From: Humisphaera sp.
GTDB taxonomy: Bacteria > Planctomycetota > Phycisphaerae > Tepidisphaerales > Tepidisphaeraceae
Assembly (NCBI GenBank): GCA_025351525.1
Contig: JANXVV010000185.1
Span: 1 to 5,451 of the forward strand
Direction: 5' to 3'
DNA length: 5,451 bases
Of this stretch, positions 1 to 5,451 are shown in pieces. Position 1 is the stretch's first letter, and the number at the start of each line of letters is the position of its first letter. The notes beneath the pieces are model-generated. The model did not search any database, was not told where the DNA came from, and saw only the letters and a list, made by a program, of their open reading frames with translations. Both the position numbers and the translations under genes were made by a program.

Positions 1-4
1 CCAG

Positions 5-32
5 CACAGGTCTCGGAGTACCGCGACCTGTG
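5..32. repeat. Short inverted repeat downstream of hpnH
   Basis: CACAGGTC (5-12) and GACCTGTG (25-32) are exact reverse complements. After one mismatch the stem continues with CGG (14-16) against CCG (21-23), leaving an AGTA loop. It lies about 70 nt past the hpnH stop codon. It could act in 3'-end formation, but no T-run follows it on either strand, so it is not a canonical intrinsic terminator. It could equally be part of an intergenic repeat cut by the window edge. Nothing else is recognisable in 1-98. Confidence 0.45.
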
Positions 33-98
33 GCACCCGACCCTCATGCGGAAGTTATTTCGAGCCCGTTCCTTAGCACTCCGCAAAAGCCCATCCCA

Positions 99-1232
99 TC
101 ACAACTCCACCGTCTCCGTCTCGCGCGATTTTATCCCGCTCATCGTCAAAGGCACCACCGCCCCGTGGTAGGCCGGGACATCCTCCTCGTCCAACGCCTT
201 CATTGCCGCATCACTCTTATATTTACCAAACAGCGTAGCCGCCGCGGTCGCGAAAAAACCTTTGAACGACCCAAACGTATCATGCACCGCACTGGCTTCA
301 TACCCGCTGTGAACCATGCAGTTGGCGCACTTGGGGTTGCCGCTTTCGGTGCCGTAGCTGGACCAACTGGTGGTCTCCATCAGTTCGGAAAATGTGTCGG
401 CGTAACCGTCCTGCAACAAATAGCACGGCTTCTGCCAGCCGAACACATTAAACGTCGGCATGCCCCACGGCGTGCAGGGGTAGTGCCGTTTGCCCATCAG
501 AAATTCCAGGAACAGAGGGCTCTGATTGAACACCCATCGCTTTTTGCGATTGCTCAGAATCTTCGTGAACAGCTTTCGCGTTTTGGCGCGGCCGAGGAAA
601 TGCGTTTGATCGGGGGCTTTGTCGTAACTGTAGCCGGGCGAAATCATCATGCCTTCGACGCCGAGATCCATCATCTCATCGAAAAACGCGCGCACGCTTT
701 TCGGTTCGGTGCCGTCGAAAAGAGTGGTGTTCGTCGTGACGCGGAACCCGCGCTTCACGGCTTCGCGAATTCCCTCGAGCGCGATGTCGTATCCGCCTTC
801 ACGGCACACCGAGAAATCATGATGCTCCTTCTGCCCGTCCATATGCACGCTGAACGTCAGATACTTCGTCGGCTTGAAAAGACCGATCTTTTCCTTGAGC
901 AGCAGGGCGTTGGTGCAGAGATAGATGTATTTTTTGCGGGCGACCAGACCTTCGACGATCTCTTTGATCTGAGGATGCAGCAGGGGTTCGCCACCGGGGA
1001 TGCTGACCATGGGCGCGCCGCATTCGTCGACGGCTTGAAAGCACTGCTCGGGGGTGAGCTGCTTTTTGAGAACGTGAGCCGGGTATTGGATTTTACCGCA
1101 GCCCGCGCACGCGAGATTGCAGCGGAACAGCGGTTCCAGCATGAGCACCAGCGGGTACTGCTTGCGGCCACGAAATTTCTGCTTCAGCACGTAGCTGGCA
1201 ACCGTCCACATTTGGGAGATAGGCACGCCCAT
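99..1232 (-). CDS. hpnH: HpnH, adenosyl-hopene transferase (radical SAM)
   Basis: HpnH joins the 5'-deoxyadenosyl group of S-adenosylmethionine to diploptene, giving adenosylhopane, the first step of extended (C35) hopanoid side-chain synthesis at the membrane. The 377-residue product has the radical SAM CxxxCxxC motif in RCNLACAGCGK (Cys38, Cys42, Cys45, the 4Fe-4S ligands) and a GGEP motif at 80-83 that contacts the SAM amino group. The N-terminus, with VLKQK, YPLVLMLEPLFRCNL and GKIQYP, is characteristic of the HpnH family. Cys253, Cys270, Cys302 and Cys305 lie in the C-terminal region typical of HpnH (DUF3463-type) and may hold a second metal site; that role is inference. The ATG at 1232 is supported by GGAAGGAG nine bases upstream and by the conserved MGVP start. 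It lies 89 nt after rseP and has its own promoter candidate. Length is normal and there is no sign of disruption. Confidence 0.93.
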   Translation of the reverse strand: MGVPISQMWTVASYVLKQKFRGRKQYPLVLMLEPLFRCNLACAGCGKIQYPAHVLKKQLTPEQCFQAVDECGAPMVSIPGGEPLLHPQIKEIVEGLVARKKYIYLCTNALLLKEKIGLFKPTKYLTFSVHMDGQKEHHDFSVCREGGYDIALEGIREAVKRGFRVTTNTTLFDGTEPKSVRAFFDEMMDLGVEGMMISPGYSYDKAPDQTHFLGRAKTRKLFTKILSNRKKRWVFNQSPLFLEFLMGKRHYPCTPWGMPTFNVFGWQKPCYLLQDGYADTFSELMETTSWSSYGTESGNPKCANCMVHSGYEASAVHDTFGSFKGFFATAAATLFGKYKSDAAMKALDEEDVPAYHGAVVPLTMSGIKSRETETVEL

Positions 1233-1241
1233 ACAACTCGG

Positions 1242-1249
1242 CTCCTTCC
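1242..1249 (-). promoter_or_regulatory. Shine-Dalgarno site of hpnH
   Basis: On the minus strand GGAAGGAG lies nine bases before the ATG at 1232. It is the clearest ribosome binding site in the window and fixes the hpnH start. dxr has no comparable site and rseP only a weak one. Confidence 0.85.
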
Positions 1250-1270
1250 GCCGTGAAATCGAAGCGGGGG

Positions 1271-1299
1271 ATCATAGCAGGGATTGGCGTTGCGCCCAA
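1271..1299 (-). promoter_or_regulatory. Putative sigma70-type promoter for hpnH
   Basis: On the minus strand TTGGGC (1294-1299) is followed, after exactly 17 bases, by TATGAT (1271-1276), five of six matches to the -10 consensus. The -35 is weaker, matching mainly in TTG. Transcription would start near 1264, giving a leader of about 30 nt that contains the strong Shine-Dalgarno. This would let hpnH be expressed apart from rseP. It is a motif match only. Confidence 0.45.
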
Positions 1300-1321
1300 C
1301 CGACTTGCGGGAGGGAACAGA

Positions 1322-3406
1322 TCACATCCCGATCTGTCGCCGGATGTCCTGGTAGGTGACCAGCAGGAAGACACTGATGATCAGGGCAAAACCGACGATC
1401 TGGGCGACGGCCTGCACTTTGGGCGACAGGGGTTTGCCCTGAATCTTTTCCAGAATCAGGAACGTGAAAAGCCCGCCGTCAACGATGGGGATGGGCAGGA
1501 AATTCACGACGGCCAGATTCGCGCTGATCATGGCCAGAAACCAGATCAACCAATCCGGGCCTTTAAAGGCAAAGCGCGCCCCGGCGGAGACAATTCCCAC
1601 CGGTCCCATCATGTTCGATGCGCTGACCGACCCTTGAAACATCCGCTTCAGGGTGACATAAAACTGCAGCACAAAATCGCGGGTCTCACTGATGCCCCAG
1701 GCGGCGGCGGTGAACGGGCGATCGGTATGGCGGGTGAACGTGTGCTCGCGAAGCAGCAGCGAATGCGTGGCCCGCAGATTTTTAAGATCCTGCACATCAG
1801 CCGCGTTCAAGTTGACGGTGAAAGTCTGCAACTCTTTCTCATATTCGTCGGGATTTTTAGGGTCGGGAATCGAGGCTACGAGCTTATGAGCGCCTTCGGA
1901 ACGCTTAAGAATATCGCGGAGTTCCAACCAATTGGTCACCGGTTCCCCATCGGCGGAAATGATGCGGGCCCCATCCGGGATGCCGGCTTTTTTCGCGGGG
2001 CTATCGGGCAGCACGATGCTGGTGACCGGCGAGAGGTCGGAACCGAGTTGGATGCCCAGGCCGCGATGATCTTTGTCGATCCGCGTTTTCGGTTCGATCC
2101 CGTCGACGGCAACGACCTGACCATTCCGCTGGACATAAACCGTCAATGTTTTCCCCGCCTGATACGCCTTGTTGGCGACATCCTTTAGCATGTCCACATC
2201 GGGGTAATTTTGAAACGAGACCATGTTCAGCGCCACGATCACGTCACCGGGCAGCACTTTACCTTTGACGGAGGTTACCTCTGAAACGACATCCACCATG
2301 GGCCGTGGCTGCAGGCCGATGAAGCTAAGGCCTTTATTTCCGTAGGGCCGTTCGAGGCTGGGTGTGACCGTCTCCTCCCGCGACTTGCCCTGCTCATTTT
2401 TCACGGTGATGGAAAAAGGCCGGCCGGCAGAGGCCTGGAGCGCCCGATCGAAGAGGTAATACTCATCGATTTTGACCGGTTTCCCCTCGATCGCCACAAT
2501 CACGTCGCCCGGCTTGATCTTGCTGCGCTCGGGCAGCATGACCGTCGTATCTTCGATTTTCTTGAAATCCTCACGGGAAATCTCCTTGGGATCGGCACCC
2601 AACAAATCCTCGCTCTGGCGAATGCCGAGGCTCAGAAACGATTTGGCATCGGGCTCCATGCGCTCGGGGCGGATCGTCGTCTGCTTGACAATGCCCGGCG
2701 AACCGGCGGGTTGATATTCCAACGAGACGCTCGCGTCTTCGCGAAGCAGCGCGGTGTTGAGGGCAATCTTAGTGAAGTCGTGCTGGACGACGCCATCCAA
2801 TTTTAAGATGGTGTCACCCACATGCAGACCGGCTTTTTGAGCGGGTGAGCCGCCGAGCAGACTGCCGACGATCGGGGCGGGTGCTTTCAAGCCGATCAGA
2901 AAGACCACCATGAATCCGATGGCGGCCAGGATGATGTTCATGATGACGCCGGCGGAAACCACCAGCATCCGCTGCGGAATCCCCTTGCGGTTGTAGGCGC
3001 GCGGGTCTTCGGCGACGGCATTGGCCTTCAGATCGTCCTGGCCCAGCATCTTCACGTAGCCGCCGAGGGGAATCCAATTCAACCGATATTCGGTTTCACC
3101 CAGTCCCAGTTCATCCGAAGCGCGGTTGATCTGCTCTTCGGTATATTCGGAAGGCACCTGCTCGGGCAACGATTTGGCGAGGTGTGCTTCACATCGCCGA
3201 TGGAGTTCTTTATTGGTCGTGCCGAACTTCCAACCGATCCCCTTCCGCCATGCGAAGAGGGCCTGGCCGAAGCCCACCGCAAACTGCTCGACGCGAATGC
3301 CCACCCATTTGGCGGCCAGAAAGTGACCCAGTTCGTGGAAAAAAACCACGAACCCGAATCCAAACACCATCAGGGCGACCATCATTATCTGGTAGGGAAG
3401 GCTCAT
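1322..3406 (-). CDS. rseP: RseP-like site-2 intramembrane zinc metalloprotease with multiple PDZ domains
   Basis: This is an M50 family membrane protease that cuts transmembrane segments of its substrates; in E. coli RseP releases sigma-E by cleaving RseA. The 694-residue product has HELGH at 24-28 inside the first membrane helix (zinc ligands His24 and His28, catalytic Glu25) and NFLPIPIVDGG at 635-645, whose Asp643 is the expected third zinc ligand. Hydrophobic segments lie near 6-30, 147-171, 617-640 and 665-684. LGGYVKMLG at 114-122 is the conserved RseP loop. PDZ-like cores are visible near 178-235 (GSPAQKAGLHVGDTI), 293-340 (KIKPGDVIVAIEGKPV), 370-430 (VLPGDVIVALN) and 455-510 (SPAKKAGIPDGARI). 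E. coli RseP has 450 residues and two PDZ domains. The extra length is in the periplasmic PDZ region and in an insertion at about 55-110. The start has only a weak AGAAAG eight bases upstream. No anti-sigma partner is visible, so the substrate is unknown. Confidence 0.9.
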   Translation of the reverse strand: MSLPYQIMMVALMVFGFGFVVFFHELGHFLAAKWVGIRVEQFAVGFGQALFAWRKGIGWKFGTTNKELHRRCEAHLAKSLPEQVPSEYTEEQINRASDELGLGETEYRLNWIPLGGYVKMLGQDDLKANAVAEDPRAYNRKGIPQRMLVVSAGVIMNIILAAIGFMVVFLIGLKAPAPIVGSLLGGSPAQKAGLHVGDTILKLDGVVQHDFTKIALNTALLREDASVSLEYQPAGSPGIVKQTTIRPERMEPDAKSFLSLGIRQSEDLLGADPKEISREDFKKIEDTTVMLPERSKIKPGDVIVAIEGKPVKIDEYYLFDRALQASAGRPFSITVKNEQGKSREETVTPSLERPYGNKGLSFIGLQPRPMVDVVSEVTSVKGKVLPGDVIVALNMVSFQNYPDVDMLKDVANKAYQAGKTLTVYVQRNGQVVAVDGIEPKTRIDKDHRGLGIQLGSDLSPVTSIVLPDSPAKKAGIPDGARIISADGEPVTNWLELRDILKRSEGAHKLVASIPDPKNPDEYEKELQTFTVNLNAADVQDLKNLRATHSLLLREHTFTRHTDRPFTAAAWGISETRDFVLQFYVTLKRMFQGSVSASNMMGPVGIVSAGARFAFKGPDWLIWFLAMISANLAVVNFLPIPIVDGGLFTFLILEKIQGKPLSPKVQAVAQIVGFALIISVFLLVTYQDIRRQIGM

Positions 3407-3437
3407 GCGATCGGCTTTCTGTCAGAGATCGTCTAAA
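3400..3437. repeat. Partial, diverged copy of the dxr 3' end spanning the rseP start
   Basis: This segment resembles 3571-3604 inside dxr. CGATCGGCTTTC is identical in both (3408-3419 and 3578-3589). After a three-base length difference, AGATCGTCNAAA recurs with one mismatch (3426-3437 and 3593-3604). Similarity continues weakly past the rseP ATG, as GGCTCATG against GGCCCA. In dxr the segment encodes the normal C-terminal LDDLLKADRWA, so the dxr copy is presumably the source. Mechanism unknown. Confidence 0.5.
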
Positions 3438-3450
3438 AAACTATTGAATC

Positions 3451-3526
3451 TTTTTCAGCGGCTGTGCCGGAGACACGCGTTTTTCGGTTTGAAAAAACGC
3501 GTGCCTTCGGCACAGCCGCTGAAAAA
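3451..3526. repeat. Long near-perfect hairpin between dxr and rseP
   Basis: The outer arms 3451-3469 and 3508-3526 are a perfect 19-bp inverted repeat containing AGCGGCTGTGCCG. The stem continues inward through a G-T wobble, two pairs and one A-C mismatch, then 11 more perfect pairs (3474-3484 with 3493-3503), leaving an eight-base loop (3485-3492). It begins two bases after the dxr stop codon. On the transcribed strand the 5' arm begins with T's and the 3' arm ends with A's, the reverse of a usual bidirectional terminator. A T6 run (complement of 3435-3440) comes only about ten bases past the stem. It could stop or attenuate transcription between dxr and rseP, protect mRNA ends, or be a REP/MITE-like dispersed element. 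Confidence 0.8.
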
Positions 3527-3528
3527 TT

Positions 3529-4692
3529 TCACACGCTCACGGCATTTACAAACCGCTCTGCGGTTCCGCGGGCCCACCGATCGGCTTTCAGCAGATCGTC
3601 CAAAGTGGGAGTCGGCTGAACCGCGTGGGAACGAATTGTATGCTCAACCGCCCGAGCAATGCCACCAAACGGGATATTCCCGGCCACAAACGCCGTCACG
3701 GCGGATTCGTTGGCGGCATTTAAGACCGCCCCGAGCGTACCGCCAAGACGCGCTACGTGCTGCGCCAACCGAAGTGCGGGGAATCGCTCGAAATCAGGGG
3801 GGTGGAAATTCAGCGAAAACGATCGGCTCAAATCCAGTGTACGGCTCACCCCGTGCAATCGATCGGGATACGTCAACGCATATTGGATCGGCGTCCGCAT
3901 ATCCGGCGGGCCCAATTGGGCGATCACCGAGCCATCCACAAATTCCACCATCGAATGAACAATCGATTCCGGATGAATGACGATCTCAATTTTCTCAGGC
4001 GGAAGATCGAACAGCCAGCAGGCCTCAATGAGTTCCAATCCCTTGTTGAACATCGTCGCGGAATCGATGGTGATCTTGTTGCCCATTCGCCAGGTGGGGT
4101 GATTCAGGGCATCATCGAGCGTGGCGCTTTCGATCTGTTCGAGCGAGGCAGTGCGGAAGGGCCCGCCGCTGGCGGTGAGGATCACTTTCTTGATCTCATG
4201 CACGCGGCCGGATTGCATCGCCTGAAAAATGGCGGAGTGTTCGGAATCAACAGGGAGAATCGTCACCCCGCGCCGGCGTGCCAGGGGAATGAGCAACGAG
4301 CCGGCCATGACCAGGGCTTCTTTGTTGGCGAGCGCGAGTGTTTTCCCCGTCTCGACCGCCGCGAACACCGCCGGAAGCCCGGCGGCTCCGACGATCGCCG
4401 CCAGCACGATGTCGATGTCGTCGCGCTCGACCATCTGCACCACGCCGGCAGCCCCCACATACACCTGCGTGCGCGTACCCTCAGCCGCCTGCCGCACCCG
4501 ATCCGCCTGCGCATCATCGGTCACTGCGACGGCAGCCGGTTGAAACCGCTTCATCTGTCCGATGAGCTTATCGACCTGGCTGTGCGCGCTGAGAGCCGCC
4601 ACCTGATAGCCCGACCCAAGGTGGGCCACGACATCCAGGGCGTTCGTTCCGATCGATCCTGTGGAGCCAAGAATGGCAATCCGTTTGGCCAT
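3529..4692 (-). CDS. dxr: 1-deoxy-D-xylulose 5-phosphate reductoisomerase (Dxr/IspC)
   Basis: Dxr is the cytosolic enzyme that rearranges and reduces DXP to 2-C-methyl-D-erythritol 4-phosphate with NADPH, the committed step of the MEP isoprenoid pathway and the target of fosmidomycin. The 387-residue product (E. coli 398) opens with the NADPH-binding GSTGSIG at 9-15 and carries ALANKEALV near 120-128. VDSEHSA at 148-154 supplies metal ligands Asp149 and Glu151, and Glu220 in NKGLE is the third. TASGGPF at 173-179 and HPTWRMGNKITIDSATM at 198-214 form the substrate site and flexible loop; HPESIVHSMVEF follows at 240-251 and NAANE at 325-329. All expected active-site residues are present. The frame stays open upstream to 4971, but the conserved N-terminus MAKRIAILGSTGSIG fixes the start at 4692; the residues encoded upstream are low-complexity and unlike the family. 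There is no clear Shine-Dalgarno. A strong promoter match ends ten bases before the ATG. Confidence 0.96.
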   Translation of the reverse strand: MAKRIAILGSTGSIGTNALDVVAHLGSGYQVAALSAHSQVDKLIGQMKRFQPAAVAVTDDAQADRVRQAAEGTRTQVYVGAAGVVQMVERDDIDIVLAAIVGAAGLPAVFAAVETGKTLALANKEALVMAGSLLIPLARRRGVTILPVDSEHSAIFQAMQSGRVHEIKKVILTASGGPFRTASLEQIESATLDDALNHPTWRMGNKITIDSATMFNKGLELIEACWLFDLPPEKIEIVIHPESIVHSMVEFVDGSVIAQLGPPDMRTPIQYALTYPDRLHGVSRTLDLSRSFSLNFHPPDFERFPALRLAQHVARLGGTLGAVLNAANESAVTAFVAGNIPFGGIARAVEHTIRSHAVQPTPTLDDLLKADRWARGTAERFVNAVSV

Positions 4693-4701
4693 CGCGGGAT
4701 T

Positions 4702-4729
4702 ACTATAGCGGCGGGAAGGGGGATGACAA
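4702..4729 (-). promoter_or_regulatory. Putative sigma70-type promoter for dxr
   Basis: On the minus strand TTGTCA (4724-4729) and TATAGT (4702-4707) each match five of six consensus bases and are separated by 16 bases. Predicted initiation is near 4695, only a few bases before the ATG at 4692, which fits the absence of a Shine-Dalgarno and suggests a nearly leaderless mRNA. The -10 overlaps the stop codon of the small ORF at 4703-4981. Confidence 0.5.
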
Positions 4730-4981
4730 GAAGGGAAAGGACTCCGGTGTTTGCGAGGGGAGCAACGCGTCGGGATCGGGCGAGGGCACGAGCATTCCGT
4801 TCGCGGCGTAGCCATCGCGTCGAATGGCGGCCAGCAGCCAGTCGTTGCGGCCGTCGGCGGGGTCCAGCTCCATAACCACGACCAGAACAGCCGACTTCGC
4901 GGCTTTGCGGCTGCATTCATTTTTTGGATTGACCTCTGCCGTTCCATCGCAGTCGATCCCGCTCGCGCCATGGTGCCTCAT
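4703..4981 (-). CDS. Possible small hypothetical protein upstream of dxr
   Basis: This 92-codon frame ends ten bases before the dxr ATG. I do not recognise the product. Its middle part, VLVVVMELDPADG then NDWLLAAIRRDGYAANG, reads like ordinary protein: a hydrophobic strand, acidic residues and an amphipathic stretch. The tail is rich in Pro, Ser and Phe. By hand count about 75% of third codon positions are G or C against about 50% of second positions, a pattern expected of coding sequence in a GC-rich genome. Against it, the ATG at 4981 has no Shine-Dalgarno, the frame stays open upstream to a TGA near 5106, and the dxr promoter candidate lies in its 3' end. It could be a real small gene, the remnant of a longer one, or chance. 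Function unknown. Confidence 0.35.
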   Translation of the reverse strand: MRHHGASGIDCDGTAEVNPKNECSRKAAKSAVLVVVMELDPADGRNDWLLAAIRRDGYAANGMLVPSPDPDALLPSQTPESFPFLSSPFPPL

Positions 4982-5147
4982 CAGGCATCGTCGTTCAGGC
5001 GCGATGGGCCTGTAAAAGTGAGGCCGATGCGATGGATTCCCTCTCGTCCGGGAAGATCGAAGCGTGCGGCCCTGAAATGGGCGGCCGCGATGGGCGGAAT
5101 GGACGTTGTCACCCTTTCATCAGGGTCTTAAACTGCAATCATAGTTG
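4982..5147. other. Gene-poor stretch between the small ORF and the repeat array
   Basis: No gene recognised. The small-ORF frame is open through most of it without a good start codon. ACCCT (5111-5115) and AGGGT (5122-5126) form a five-base-pair stem with a six-base loop just before the array, too weak to call a terminator. CAGGC and GCCTG near 4995-5011 form another small stem. No promoter or RNA gene is evident. Confidence 0.5.
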
Positions 5148-5378
5148 CTCAAACCCGAGTCTGAGGTTCTCAAACCCGAGTCTGAGGTTCTCAAACCCGA
5201 GTCTGCGGTTCTCAAACCCGTGTCTGAGGTTCTCAAACCCGTGTCTGAGGTTCTCAAACCCGAGTCTGAGGTTCTCAAACCCGTGTCTGAGGTTCTCAAA
5301 CCCGGGTCTAAGGTTCTCAAACCCGAGTCTGAGGTTTGCAAACCCGGGTGTGAAGCTCTGACACCCGGGTGTGAGCGG
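5148..5378. repeat. Tandem array of eleven 21-bp units (minisatellite)
   Basis: Units begin at 5148, 5169, 5190, 5211, 5232, 5253, 5274, 5295 and 5316, followed by two diverged units at 5337 and 5358. Each unit is CTCAAACCCG, one variable base, then GTCTGAGGTT. The variable base at unit position 11 reads A, A, A, T, T, A, T, G, A, G, G along the array. The first nine units otherwise differ only at unit 3 (A to C at position 17) and unit 8 (G to A at position 16). There are no spacers, so it is not CRISPR. Because 21 is a multiple of three, four of six frames stay open and would give heptads such as LKPESEV or GLRTSDS. The column changes are nonsynonymous in those frames, and no start with a ribosome site precedes the array on either strand, so I treat it as non-coding. 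Confidence 0.95.
5361..5372. repeat. Perfect 12-bp palindrome in the last array unit
   Basis: ACACCCGGGTGT equals its own reverse complement. It arose in the diverged last unit, where the G variant of the variable column creates CCCGGG. Shorter ACCCGGGT palindromes occur at 5300-5307 and 5342-5349 for the same reason. A protein-binding role is possible but unproven. Confidence 0.6.
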
Positions 5379-5451
5379 CCTTAAGTATGGAAGGGAGCCT
5401 CCCGGGTCGGTGCAACCGGTTGAGGGAGGGGGGTGGCCTTGGAGTAAGCCG
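5379..5451. other. Window-edge stretch with an inverted repeat
   Basis: CCTCCC (5398-5403) pairs with GGGAGG (5424-5429). Inside, CGGT (5408-5411) pairs with ACCG (5415-5418), which overlaps the 10-bp palindrome CAACCGGTTG (5413-5422). No T-run follows. On the minus strand one frame is open from the window edge to a TAA at 5381-5383 (ending APFHT), so the 3' end of an upstream gene could lie here. That is too short to support as a CDS. Confidence 0.35.

Noticed and set aside
30..1256. Long plus-strand open frame (408 codons) opposite hpnH
   Set aside because: It is antisense to a clear radical SAM gene, has no family-like motifs, and its composition (rich in Arg, His, Ala) is typical of the shadow of a GC-rich gene.
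1093..1275. Alternative frame starting at an ATG at 1275 and overlapping the hpnH start
   Set aside because: Its ATG falls inside the predicted -10 box of the hpnH promoter, it has no ribosome site, and it runs out of frame through the conserved HpnH N-terminus.
1253..2188. Plus-strand open frame of 311 codons opposite rseP
   Set aside because: It is antisense to the conserved C-terminal half of RseP, with low-complexity composition and no recognisable domain.
3435..3526. Canonical intrinsic terminator for dxr
   Set aside because: The hairpin is long enough, but its 3' arm ends in A's and the T6 run on the transcribed strand is displaced about ten bases, so the standard stem-plus-U-tract form is absent. 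Recorded as a hairpin element instead.
3757..4875. Plus-strand open frame of 372 codons opposite dxr
   Set aside because: It mirrors dxr codons and has no plausible motifs; the dxr frame carries all active-site residues.
4693..4971. N-terminal extension of Dxr to the ATG at 4971
   Set aside because: The extension is rich in Trp, Pro, Arg and Ser and unlike the family, while the conserved Dxr N-terminus begins exactly at the ATG at 4692.
5148..5378. CRISPR array
   Set aside because: The 21-bp units abut directly with no unique spacers, and no cas gene is present.
5032..5384. Repeat proteins read through the 21-bp array on either strand
   Set aside because: Four frames are open only because the period is a multiple of three. 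No ribosome binding site or non-repeat domain supports any of them, and the variable column changes amino acids in every open frame.

Overview
This window looks like part of a bacterial chromosome, most likely a planctomycete (Phycisphaerae-like is my best guess). That rests on three things: a moderately GC-rich sequence, a hopanoid-modifying radical SAM enzyme, and an unusually long multi-PDZ site-2 protease next to dxr. The taxonomic call is inference from gene content and was not tested by a search.

All confident genes lie on the minus strand, so the window reads right to left. Transcription order is: a 21-bp tandem-repeat array (5148-5378) in a gene-poor stretch; a possible small ORF (4703-4981); dxr (3529-4692); a long near-perfect hairpin (3451-3526); an rseP-like protease (1322-3406); an 89-nt gap with a good promoter candidate and a strong Shine-Dalgarno; then hpnH (99-1232). 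The last 98 bases hold a small inverted repeat and no gene.

Dxr commits carbon to the MEP isoprenoid pathway. HpnH uses radical SAM chemistry to attach adenosyl to the isoprenoid-derived hopene skeleton. The RseP-type protease acts in the membrane, classically in envelope-stress signalling. The dxr-rseP neighbourhood is widespread in bacteria, usually beside uppS, cdsA and bamA. Here uppS and cdsA are not seen directly upstream, and hpnH follows rseP, so the cluster joins isoprenoid precursor synthesis, membrane proteolysis and membrane lipid modification.

The coding genes belong to known families. The less explained material is non-coding: the 21-bp repeat with one predominantly variable column, the dxr/rseP hairpin element, an apparent partial copy of the dxr 3' end spanning the rseP start codon, and a dxr promoter candidate placed so close to the ATG that the mRNA would be nearly leaderless. 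I found no convincing new multi-gene system, no CRISPR array, no tRNA or rRNA and no transposase.
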